Shown here: piece by piece, positions 18,526-26,125 of the stretch | Layout of the letters: every line of letters begins with the position of its first letter | Position numbering within the stretch: position 1 is the first letter of the stretch | NCBI RefSeq assembly: GCF_014202315.1 | Contig: NZ_JACHGN010000028.1 | Coordinates: forward strand, 94,799 to 158,798 | Direction: 5' to 3' | DNA: 64,000 nt | Source of the DNA: Thermocatellispora tengchongensis | GTDB lineage: Bacteria > Actinomycetota > Actinomycetes > Streptosporangiales > Streptosporangiaceae | The notes under the pieces: generated by a model | Databases searched by the model: none | Told to the model about the DNA's origin: nothing | The model's input: the letters and a program-made list of their open reading frames with translations, nothing else | Made by a program: the position numbers and the translations under genes

Positions 18526-19601
18526 CCCTCGACGCCGCCGAGCCCGTGCGCGCCGATGACGCCCCCGACCCCCTCGACGCCGCGCACAGGTCCATCGAGT
18601 ACATGTACGAGCGCGGCTGGACCGACGGCCTCCCTGTGGTGCCGGCGACGCGCGAGCTCGTGGACGCGTTCCTCGCCACCACCTCCCGGTCCCCGGAGGA
18701 GGTCATCGGCCGGCTGGACCACCTCAAGCGGCAGGTGACGGTCGAGGTGGCCGCGATCAACGCGGTGATGGCCGGCTGCCGCCCGGAGTACTTCCCGGTG
18801 GTGCTGGCCGCATGGGACGCGCTGATGGCCGAGCGGTCCACCGTGGGCGGCGGCTGGCAGAGCACCAGCGGCCCCGCGCCGCTGATCGTGGTCAACGGCC
18901 CGGTGCGGGCGCGCCTCGGCTTCAACAGCACCGGCGGGGTGTTCGGCCCCGGCTTCCGCGCCAACGCCACCGTGGCCCGGACCATCGGCCTGATCGTACG
19001 CAACCCGCTCGGCGTGGTGCCGCACGTGCTGGAGCAGGCCACCCAGGGCGTCCCCGGGCGGTGGGCGATGTGCGTCGCCGAGAACGAGGAGGAGAGCCCG
19101 TGGGAGCCCTTCTCCGTGGACGGCGGGGTCGCCGCCGGCGTGGACGCGGTGTCCACCACCCTGGTCAGGACCAGCGAGTTCGTGGACAACCGGCACACCG
19201 GCGACCCCGAGCTGCTGCTGGGCGACTTCGCCGACACCATCGCGCGCACCGGTAGCTGGATCTTCCGGCACGCCAGCGCGGGCGTGGTGTTCTGCCCCGA
19301 GCACGCGCAGATGCTGGCCGCGGCCGGCATGAGCAAGGCCGACGTACGCGGCTGGCTGCTGGAGCGGAGCGGGCGGTCCAAGGCCGAGCTGGCCCGCGCC
19401 GGCAAGAACGGCCTGTCGGGGAACGTCAGGCGCCAGGACGACGACGGCGAGCTGGAGGGCTTCGACCGGTTCTTCGCCGACGACTCGCCGCGGAACCTGC
19501 CGATCATCGTGGCCGGGGCCCGCAACGCCGGCATCTCCATGGTCGTCCGGGTGTTCTCCAGTTGGTCGGGCGCCGCCGTCCGCATCGAGCCGCCGCGCTA
19601 G
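18522..19601 (+). CDS. Uncharacterised partner of the UGSC protein
   Basis: This 359-aa protein has no domain I can name. Its N-terminus IEYMYERGWTDGLPVVPATR is a recognisable conserved block in proteins encoded next to UGSC genes. Three cysteines lie in conserved-looking contexts (MAGCRPEYFPVV, WAMCVAEN, VVFCPEHAQML). There is no signal peptide or transmembrane segment. ATG at 18522 overlaps the UGSC stop by 4 bp, so translation is coupled. A complex or shared reaction with the UGSC protein is inference. A 16-bp-stem terminator closes the unit. Confidence 0.75.
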   Translation: MTLDAAEPVRADDAPDPLDAAHRSIEYMYERGWTDGLPVVPATRELVDAFLATTSRSPEEVIGRLDHLKRQVTVEVAAINAVMAGCRPEYFPVVLAAWDALMAERSTVGGGWQSTSGPAPLIVVNGPVRARLGFNSTGGVFGPGFRANATVARTIGLIVRNPLGVVPHVLEQATQGVPGRWAMCVAENEEESPWEPFSVDGGVAAGVDAVSTTLVRTSEFVDNRHTGDPELLLGDFADTIARTGSWIFRHASAGVVFCPEHAQMLAAAGMSKADVRGWLLERSGRSKAELARAGKNGLSGNVRRQDDDGELEGFDRFFADDSPRNLPIIVAGARNAGISMVVRVFSSWSGAAVRIEPPR

Positions 19602-19628
19602 CTAGCGGGCACCCCGAACAGCACACAC

Positions 19629-19664
19629 AACGGCGGCCACCGGGTTCTCCCGGTGGCCGCCGTT
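19629..19664. terminator. Strong bidirectional hairpin terminator
   Basis: A perfect 16-bp stem (AACGGCGGCCACCGGG and its complement) with a TTCT loop lies between the convergent UGSC-partner and substrate-binding-protein genes. Confidence 0.9.
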
Positions 19665-19676
19665 CTCATGTCCCGC

Positions 19677-21275
19677 CTACGAATCGCTCAGCCACACGTC
19701 CGCGAGCCGCCTGCCCTGGTAGATCGGGCTCGGCCACAGATCCCGCACCCGGTCGCGGGAGATGGAGTAGTCGAACTTCTGGATCGGGTAGACGGCCTGG
19801 ACGATCTGCGTCTCCATCCGCACCTGCATCTGCCGGTAGATCTCGTTGCGCTTGTCCTCGTCCAGCTCGGCGCGCGACCGTTCGAGGAGCCTGTTCAGCT
19901 CGGCGTCGTCGACCTGGGTGTAGTTCTCCAGCGACTGGGGCTCGAAGTCGCGCCACACCTGGTCGGGCAGGTGCACGCCGCGCAGCGCCTTGGCCATGGC
20001 GAAGTCGTGGTTGCGGCGCCGCTCGATGCCGGTGCCCGGATCGACCATCTCGATCTCCATCTTGACGCCGATCTTGGCCAGGTCGTCCTGTATCCACTGC
20101 GCCTCGCGGACGTCCTCGTCATCGACGCGCTGCACCATCAGCTTGGTCGTGAAACCGTTCGGCAGGCCCGCCTGCGCCAGCAGCGCCTTGGCGCCCTGCG
20201 GGTCGTACGGCCGCAGCCTCATGACCTCCTCCCGGGGCAGCGCGGCCGGGGTGATGTCCGGCCGCAGCATCGAGGTCAGGTTGTAGCGGCCCCGGATGTT
20301 CTCCCCCATGCCGGCCCAGTCGACGGCCCGCACCACGGCCTGCCGCACCCGCACGTCGTCGAACGGCTCCACCTTCGGGTTGATGTAGATGCTGACCGGG
20401 GCGCCCGGTGTTTCGCTGACCTGGAAGCCCTTGGATTCGAGCTGCTTGGCCACGTTCACGTCGCTGGTGGTCCCGACGTCCACGCGCCCGCTGCGCAGCG
20501 CCGCGGTGACGGCCGCGATGTCGGTCATGATCGGACGCCGGATCTCATCCAGGTAGGGCCGGCCCGGGATGAAGTAGTCGGGGTTCTTCTTCAGCACCCA
20601 CTCGACGTCCGGGGTGTGCCGGTCCAGCATGAACGGGCCGGTCCCGATCGCCTTGGTCTTCAGGTCGAACTCGCCCTCGACGCCCTCGCGGGGCAGGATC
20701 ATGTTGAAGTGGTAGGCGAGGTAGTCCAGCAGCGGGCTGTAGGGCCGCTTCAGCTTGAACACCACGGTGTGCTCGTCGGGCGCCTCGATGACGCGGACCG
20801 GCTCGATCATCCACTGGTGGACCATGGTGGCCTTCTTCAGCCCCTCGAAGGTGGCCACCACGTCGTCGGAGGTGAACGGGCGCCCGTTCACCGGAGGGAT
20901 ATCGTGCCAGCGCACGTCGTCGCGCAGCTTGAAGGTGTAGGTGAGCCCGTCCTTGGAGATCTCCCACGACTCGGCCAGGTCGGGCACGATCTCCAGCGAC
21001 CTGGTGTCCGGGCCGGTCTTGACGTCCACCAGCTTGCTGTAGACGGTGCCCGACAGCAGCCCCATCAGCGTCGGATCGCTGCTGGTCAGCGGGTTGAGCC
21101 CGCGGGTGACCTCCGAGGGAAGCTGGAGCACCAGAGTGCCGCCCGCCTGGGGTCTGCCGGCCGGGGCCGCCTTGCCGTCGTCACCGCCGCCGCCGCTGCC
21201 GCAGGCCGACAGGGTCAACGCCGCGGCGAGGGCTGCGCCCAGCAGCGTACGGCGGCGCTTCCACGAGAGGTTCAA
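19677..21275 (-). CDS. Peptide/nickel-type ABC transporter substrate-binding lipoprotein (SBP family 5)
   Basis: This 532-aa secreted lipoprotein delivers ligand to the coupled importer. The signal peptide has a lipobox LSAC with lipidated Cys25, followed by a Gly/Ser/Asp linker. The SBP_bac_5 features GGTLVLQLP, DLAESWEISKDGLTYTFKLRDDVRWHD and FTSDDVVATFEGLK are present. The start is TTG at 21275: GGAGGCGGGA sits just upstream, and other starts would not give a proper signal sequence. It is the last gene of the five-gene importer operon, an unusual place because the binding protein is often first. The ligand may be a dipeptide or an acid related to the catabolic genes. Confidence 0.92.
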   Translation of the reverse strand: MNLSWKRRRTLLGAALAAALTLSACGSGGGGDDGKAAPAGRPQAGGTLVLQLPSEVTRGLNPLTSSDPTLMGLLSGTVYSKLVDVKTGPDTRSLEIVPDLAESWEISKDGLTYTFKLRDDVRWHDIPPVNGRPFTSDDVVATFEGLKKATMVHQWMIEPVRVIEAPDEHTVVFKLKRPYSPLLDYLAYHFNMILPREGVEGEFDLKTKAIGTGPFMLDRHTPDVEWVLKKNPDYFIPGRPYLDEIRRPIMTDIAAVTAALRSGRVDVGTTSDVNVAKQLESKGFQVSETPGAPVSIYINPKVEPFDDVRVRQAVVRAVDWAGMGENIRGRYNLTSMLRPDITPAALPREEVMRLRPYDPQGAKALLAQAGLPNGFTTKLMVQRVDDEDVREAQWIQDDLAKIGVKMEIEMVDPGTGIERRRNHDFAMAKALRGVHLPDQVWRDFEPQSLENYTQVDDAELNRLLERSRAELDEDKRNEIYRQMQVRMETQIVQAVYPIQKFDYSISRDRVRDLWPSPIYQGRRLADVWLSDS

Positions 21276-21294
21276 TGCTCCCGCCTCCAATCGT

Positions 21295-22362
21295 TCATCG
21301 TGCGTGGGTACGGCCGGAGGCGCCGGCCCGTACGTCGGTGGGGTCGATGCGCTCGGTGGCGCGGGCCAGGCTCGGGGCCAGCCGGGACAGCGCCCGGCGC
21401 CCCCACCACGGGCCCGTGATCCGGCCCAGGGCCGGCCGCTGCACGCGCGGGTCGAGATGGTCGCGCAGGGCGTCGCCGAGCAGGTTGAAACTGAAGACCG
21501 CGAGCGAGAGCGCCACGGCGGGCACGATGATCATCCAGGGCGCGCGTTCGACGTAGCGCACCCCTTCCGAGAGCATCAGACCCCAGGACGGGGTGGGCGG
21601 CGGCGCGCCGATGCCGAGGAAGCTCAGCGCCGACTCCGCGATGATCACACCGGCGAAGATCAGGCTGCCCAGGGTGAACACCGAGGCCAGGATGTTGGGC
21701 AGCACGTGCAGCGCCAGGATGCGCGGCGCGTGCGCCCCGGTGGCGCGGGCCGCCTCGACGTAGGGCTCCTGGCGGACCCGCAGCGTCTCGGCCCGTGCGA
21801 TCCGGTTGAACGACGGCGTGATCACCACCGCGAGGGCGATGATCGTGTTGCGTACCGACGGGCCCAGGATCACCGCGATGAACAGCAGCAGCACGATCCC
21901 GGGGACGGCCTGGACGGCGTCCATCACCCGCTGCACCACCAGGTCCGGCACCCGGCCGAAGTAGCCGGAGACCACGCCGATCGCGGTGCCGAGCACCAGG
22001 CTGACGGCCGTGGTCGCCAGGCCGATGATCAGCGACGTGCGGGCGCCGTGGATCGTCCGGCTCAGCACGTCGCGGCCCAGGTCGTCGGTCCCGAGCGGGA
22101 ACGTTCCCGAGGGCGGCTCCAGGATGTCCCGGCGGAACTGCTCCAGCGGGTCGTGCGGGGCGATCCACGGCGCGGCCAGCGCCACCAGCACGAACACGCA
22201 GATCAGCAGCAACGCGGTGGCGCCCAGCGGCTGGGCGCGGGCGAACCCGCGCAACGCCTTCAGCGCGCGCCGCACACCGTCCCGGCGCGGCTCGGCCACC
22301 GGCCCGGCCTTGCGCACGGGCCGCACCGCCGCCTTCTCCGGCAGCGTCTGCTTCGGGGTCAC
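21295..22362 (-). CDS. DppC/OppC-like ABC transporter permease
   Basis: This 355-aa membrane protein has an N-terminal OppC_N domain (QPLGATALLLICVFVLVALAAPW) and five further helices. The permease-ATPase coupling motif is near EAARATGAHAPRILALHVLPN. GTG at 22362 overlaps the stop of the DppB-like gene by 4 bp (GTGA), which decides the start over longer readings. It has an unusually long C-terminal tail of about 50 residues after the last helix (RVQRPALGRITGPWWG…). Confidence 0.92.
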   Translation of the reverse strand: MTPKQTLPEKAAVRPVRKAGPVAEPRRDGVRRALKALRGFARAQPLGATALLLICVFVLVALAAPWIAPHDPLEQFRRDILEPPSGTFPLGTDDLGRDVLSRTIHGARTSLIIGLATTAVSLVLGTAIGVVSGYFGRVPDLVVQRVMDAVQAVPGIVLLLFIAVILGPSVRNTIIALAVVITPSFNRIARAETLRVRQEPYVEAARATGAHAPRILALHVLPNILASVFTLGSLIFAGVIIAESALSFLGIGAPPPTPSWGLMLSEGVRYVERAPWMIIVPAVALSLAVFSFNLLGDALRDHLDPRVQRPALGRITGPWWGRRALSRLAPSLARATERIDPTDVRAGASGRTHAR

Positions 22363-23318
22363 GACAGCGCCCTCCCGGTACGAATCCGCGGATCGACCAG
22401 CGCGTACAGCAGGTCGAGGAGAATGATCGTGATGACGAACAGGCCGGCGTAGAAGATCGTGCAGGCCACCACCACCGGGTAGTCCCGGTCGAGCACCGCC
22501 TGGTAGATGAGCTGTCCGGTGCCGGGGAGCGCGAACATCTGCTCGATGATCACCGTCCCGCCGAGCACGGTGGCCAGCTCCAGCCCGAGCAGCGTGAGCA
22601 CCGCGATCGTGGAGTTGCGCAGCGCGTGCTTGACCACCACGGTGCGCTCCCGCACTCCCTTGGCGCGCACCGTGCGGATGTAGTCCGACCCCAGCGACTC
22701 CAGCATCGACGAGCGCGTCAGCCGGGCCACCGCGGCCATCCCCCCGGTCCCCAGCGCGAGCACCGGGATCGCGATCTGCTGCGCCCATCCGGCGAAGTCC
22801 TCGCCCGGCCCGGCGTACACGATGGGCGGCGACCAGGCGAACCACAGCGCGAGCATCGTCAGCACCAGCAGGGCGACCACGAAGTTCGGCACCGACAGGA
22901 ACGCCACCGCGAACAGCCGCATCGCGCCGTCCACCGCCGAGCCCCGGGTGACCGCGGCGACGACGCCGAGGGCGATCCCGAGCAGCGAGCCGACCAGCAT
23001 CGCCAGCAGGCCGAGCTGCACGGTCACCGGGACGCGGGCCAGGAACATCTCGACCACGGGCTCCCCGCTGTAGAAGGAAACGCCCAGGTCTCCCCGCGCC
23101 GCGTTCCCGAGCCAGTCCCACAACTGCGCCCACACCGGGGCGTCCAGCCCGAACTCCGCGCGCAGCGCGTCGGCCTCCGCCCTGCTCACCCCGGTGTCCT
23201 GCAACTGCAGGCTCACCGCGTCGCCGGGCACCAGCCGCATGACCACGAACACGAACACCGTGACCAGGAGCATGACCACGGCGCCGTAGCCCAGCCTGCG
23301 CAGGGTGTAGCCGATCAT
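22359..23318 (-). CDS. DppB/OppB-like ABC transporter permease
   Basis: This 319-aa permease starts with the canonical OppB N-terminus (MIGYTLRRLGYGAVVMLLVT) and contains MRLVPGDAV. The coupling motif is VRAKGVRERTVVVKHALRNS. ATG at 23318 overlaps the upstream ATPase stop (ATGA). It pairs with the DppC-like permease to form the channel. Confidence 0.93.
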   Translation of the reverse strand: MIGYTLRRLGYGAVVMLLVTVFVFVVMRLVPGDAVSLQLQDTGVSRAEADALRAEFGLDAPVWAQLWDWLGNAARGDLGVSFYSGEPVVEMFLARVPVTVQLGLLAMLVGSLLGIALGVVAAVTRGSAVDGAMRLFAVAFLSVPNFVVALLVLTMLALWFAWSPPIVYAGPGEDFAGWAQQIAIPVLALGTGGMAAVARLTRSSMLESLGSDYIRTVRAKGVRERTVVVKHALRNSTIAVLTLLGLELATVLGGTVIIEQMFALPGTGQLIYQAVLDRDYPVVVACTIFYAGLFVITIILLDLLYALVDPRIRTGRALS

Positions 23319-24391
23319 CGCTGACCCCCCTCCTCTCCGGCGTCGAACGCTCCGGGGCCGGACGCTCTGGGGCCGGACTCTGCGCGGCCGGACTCGCCGG
23401 GGTCGTACAGGTGACAGGCCACGGTGCGGCCGGCCGAGATCCGGCGCATCGCGGGCGCCTCCTCGCGGCAGCGCGGCATCGCGCGCGGGCAGCGGGGGTG
23501 GAACCGGCATCCCGGCGGGGGATCGCTCGGGCTGGCCGGCTCGCCCCGGGGCACCGGGCGGTGCCGGTCGTCGCCGATCCGCTCGGGGGCGAACTCCGGT
23601 ACGGCGGAGACCAGCATCTCCGTGTACGGGTGGCGCGGATCGGCGAACAGCGCGTCGCCGTCGCCCCGTTCCACGATCTCCCCGAGGTACATCACGCAGA
23701 CCTCGTCGGCCATGTACCGCACGACGTTGAGATCGTGCGCGATGAACAGGTAGGACAGGCCCAGCTCGGCCTGGAGCCGCTTGAGCAGGTTCAGTACCTG
23801 GGCCTGCACCGACACGTCGAGCGCCGAGACGGCCTCGTCGCAGACGATCAGATCCGGGTCGGTCGCCAGCGCGCGGGCGATGCCGATGCGCTGCGCCTGC
23901 CCGCCGGAGAACTGGTGGGAGAATCGGTACAAATCGCCCGCGCCGAGCCCGACCCGCTCCAGCAGCTCCACCACCCGGTCCACCTGGGCCCTGCCCTTGG
24001 CGATCCGGTGCACGGCGAGCGGTTCCCCCACCGCGTCGATCACCCGCATCCGGGGGTTCAGCGAGCCGAGCGGGTCCTGGAAGACGATCTGCATCCGCCG
24101 CCGCAGCGCCCGCATCTCGCCCCGCGAGGCCCGCCGCAGATCGACGCCGTCGAAGGTCAGCTCGCCCGAGGTCGGTTCGAGCAGGCGCAGGGCCAGCCGG
24201 GCGACCGTGGACTTCCCGGACCCGGATTCGCCCACCAGCCCAACCGTACGGCCCCGCGGGATCTTCAGGGAGACGCCGTTGACCGCGTGCACCACGCTGC
24301 GCCGGGAGCGGAAGTGCTTGACCAGGTCGCGCGCCTCGAACAGCGGCGGCGCCGCCACCGGAGCCTCCACCGCCGTCGCGTCACCCCGCAC
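23315..24391 (-). CDS. DppF-like oligopeptide ABC transporter ATPase
   Basis: This 358-aa ATPase has Walker A GESGSGKST, signature FSGGQAQR, Walker B LIVCDEAVSALD and the C-terminal oligo_HPY domain (GCRFHPRCPRAMPRC), which typifies peptide/nickel importers. It starts at GTG 24391, overlapping the DppD-like gene by 11 bp. The C-terminus has a repetitive Ser/Gly/Pro-rich tail that is not conserved in the family. Confidence 0.92.
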   Translation of the reverse strand: MRGDATAVEAPVAAPPLFEARDLVKHFRSRRSVVHAVNGVSLKIPRGRTVGLVGESGSGKSTVARLALRLLEPTSGELTFDGVDLRRASRGEMRALRRRMQIVFQDPLGSLNPRMRVIDAVGEPLAVHRIAKGRAQVDRVVELLERVGLGAGDLYRFSHQFSGGQAQRIGIARALATDPDLIVCDEAVSALDVSVQAQVLNLLKRLQAELGLSYLFIAHDLNVVRYMADEVCVMYLGEIVERGDGDALFADPRHPYTEMLVSAVPEFAPERIGDDRHRPVPRGEPASPSDPPPGCRFHPRCPRAMPRCREEAPAMRRISAGRTVACHLYDPGESGRAESGPRASGPGAFDAGEEGGQR

Positions 24392-25403
24392 GGCGCACCT
24401 CCCCGCCCACCGCCGCGGCCGAGCCCGCCCAGGGGGCGTCGTGCAGCCAGCACCGGCTCGCCCGCCGCGCGCCCAGGTCGTACAGCGGGGGTTCCTCCTC
24501 CGCGCACCGGTCCTGCGCCGACGGGCAGCGCGGGTGGAACCGGCAGCCGGGGGGCGCCGCCGCGGGCGTCGGCACGCTCCCGGGGATGGCCGCCATGGGC
24601 CGGTCCCGCGGGGTGGCGGGCGTCGGGATCGACGCGATCAACGCCTGGGTGTACGGATTGCGCGGCGCGCGCAGCACCTCGGCCACCGGGCCGTGCTCCA
24701 CCACCCGCCCGGCGTACATCACCACGACGCGGTCGGCCATCTCGGCCACGACCGCCATGTCATGGGTGATGAGCAGCAACGCCGTGCCGTGGTCGCGGCG
24801 CATCCTGCGCAGCAGGTCCAGGATCTGCGCCTCGACGGTCACGTCCAGCGCCGTCGTGGGCTCGTCGGCGATGATCAGCGCCGGCTCGCAGGTCAGGGCG
24901 ATGGCCACCATGACCCGCTGCTGCTGGCCGCCGGACAGCTCGTGCGGGTAGGCCCGCATGCGCCGCTCCGGGTCCGGCAGCCCGACCTCCCGCAACAGCT
25001 CCACGGCGCGCGTCCGCGCGGCCCGCCGCGGCATCGGCCGGTGCGCCCGCAGCGCCTCGGCCACCTGGTCGCCGATCGTGAACAGCGGGTCCAGGGAGCT
25101 CATCGGGTTCTGGAAGATCATGGCGATGTCGGCGCCGCGCAGCCGCCGCAGCCGCTCCGCATCGGCCCCGACCAGCTCCTCGCCCCGCAACAGCACCGAG
25201 CCCGCCGCGCTGCCGCCCGGGGCGAGCAGTCCCAGCACCGCGAGCGACATCACGCTCTTGCCGGAACCGGACTCACCGACGACCGCGACCGTCTCACCGG
25301 CCGAGACCGTGAACGACACACCGGCGACGGCGTCCACCGGTCCTGCCGGGCTCGGGAATCGGACGTACAGATCATTAACTTCGAGCAGCGGTGGTGACGG
25401 CAC
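24381..25403 (-). CDS. DppD-like oligopeptide ABC transporter ATPase
   Basis: This 340-aa ATPase is encoded by the first gene of the importer operon. Walker A is GESGSGKS (residues 43-50), the signature is LSGGQQQR, Walker B is LIIADEPTTALD, and a C-terminal oligo_HPY Cys cluster is present. GTG at 25403 is preceded by AAGGAG with 8-bp spacing; an open frame extends further upstream but without coding character. It forms a heterodimeric motor with the DppF-like protein. Confidence 0.92.
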   Translation of the reverse strand: MPSPPLLEVNDLYVRFPSPAGPVDAVAGVSFTVSAGETVAVVGESGSGKSVMSLAVLGLLAPGGSAAGSVLLRGEELVGADAERLRRLRGADIAMIFQNPMSSLDPLFTIGDQVAEALRAHRPMPRRAARTRAVELLREVGLPDPERRMRAYPHELSGGQQQRVMVAIALTCEPALIIADEPTTALDVTVEAQILDLLRRMRRDHGTALLLITHDMAVVAEMADRVVVMYAGRVVEHGPVAEVLRAPRNPYTQALIASIPTPATPRDRPMAAIPGSVPTPAAAPPGCRFHPRCPSAQDRCAEEEPPLYDLGARRASRCWLHDAPWAGSAAAVGGEVRRAG

Positions 25404-25883
25404 CGTCGTCGCTCCTTCGTCATCGGGAAATCGCAGGGGAAGGCGGCCCGCGTGGCCGAAACGCCGCCCATCGGCGGGGCGGGGCCCGCTCCTCGGCCCG
25501 GCGCCACCCGCTCCAGGGGCGCGAGGAACGGCTTCGCGTTCATCGGGGTGACCAACTCGTCGAGACAGTGCGTCTCCGCCGCGGCGGAGGTGACCGGGTG
25601 AGATCGACGATCGACTCGCTACGGGCATCCCCTCCGGTACGCGCGCCGGCCGGGCGGTGCGGGGGCATCGCCGCGCCCTGGCTGTGACTCTTGTCACGCC
25701 ACTATGAGCTGCGGGAATTGGGCTCGCCACAGCCCTTTCGCCCTGCGAAAAGATTTCACGCCCGCACGCGCCGCCCGGTTACGGCCACACTCGCGACCAC
25801 CGGGACACGAGGGATGAGCGGCGACACGCGACGCCGGGTGCCAGGCACCTGCCCGCAGCACCACCTGACGCCGCAACACGCAG

Positions 25884-25897
25884 GTAAACCGCTTGCA
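25884..25897. promoter_or_regulatory. LacI-type operator-like site (distal)
   Basis: GTAAACCGCTTGCA fits the LacI-family consensus TGNAANCGNTTNCA at every fixed position except the first two. It lies about 230 bp upstream of the PL26-type lyase gene and could be an auxiliary operator. Confidence 0.4.
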
Positions 25898-26027
25898 CGA
25901 GATGCGTCCACGCGCCCGGCGAGGTGTCCGCATCCCTGCCGAAGCGCCTGCTCGTACGCCCTGGATCGTCTCAGGGTCACACGCTGCGGCAATGCATTGC
26001 AAGCGTATCCATGCCAAAACCTCCCAC

Positions 26028-26078
26028 TTGACATGCATCGAGACGCGTGCTGCGATCCCTTCTTAGTAAACGGTTAAA
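26028..26078 (+). promoter_or_regulatory. Promoter with overlapping LacI-type operator upstream of the rhamnogalacturonan lyases
   Basis: TTGACA at 26028-26033 is followed, 17 bp later, by a weak -10 (TGCGAT, 26051-26056). Just downstream, AGTAAACGGTTAAA (26065-26078) matches the central LacI-family positions GNAANCGNTT. A repressor bound there would block transcription from the start site. The arrangement suggests substrate-induced expression of the two lyase genes. Confidence 0.45.
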
Positions 26079-26125
26079 CACGTGGCCGTTTCAGCGACGT
26101 TACGCCTACCCGAGCGGAGCCCCCC

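Larger units (their letters stand above)
25404..26125. other. 722-bp intergenic region between divergent operons
   Basis: No protein-coding gene is convincing here. The region carries the start signals of the importer operon at its left end and a LacI-type regulated promoter at its right end. A perfect 12-bp palindrome GCAATGCATTGC lies at 25989-26000. Local GC is lower than in the flanking genes near 25,980-26,080. Confidence 0.6.

Noticed and set aside
25691..26077. 128-aa open frame in the lyase upstream region
   Set aside because: Composition is not coding-like and the frame crosses the promoter and operator sites.
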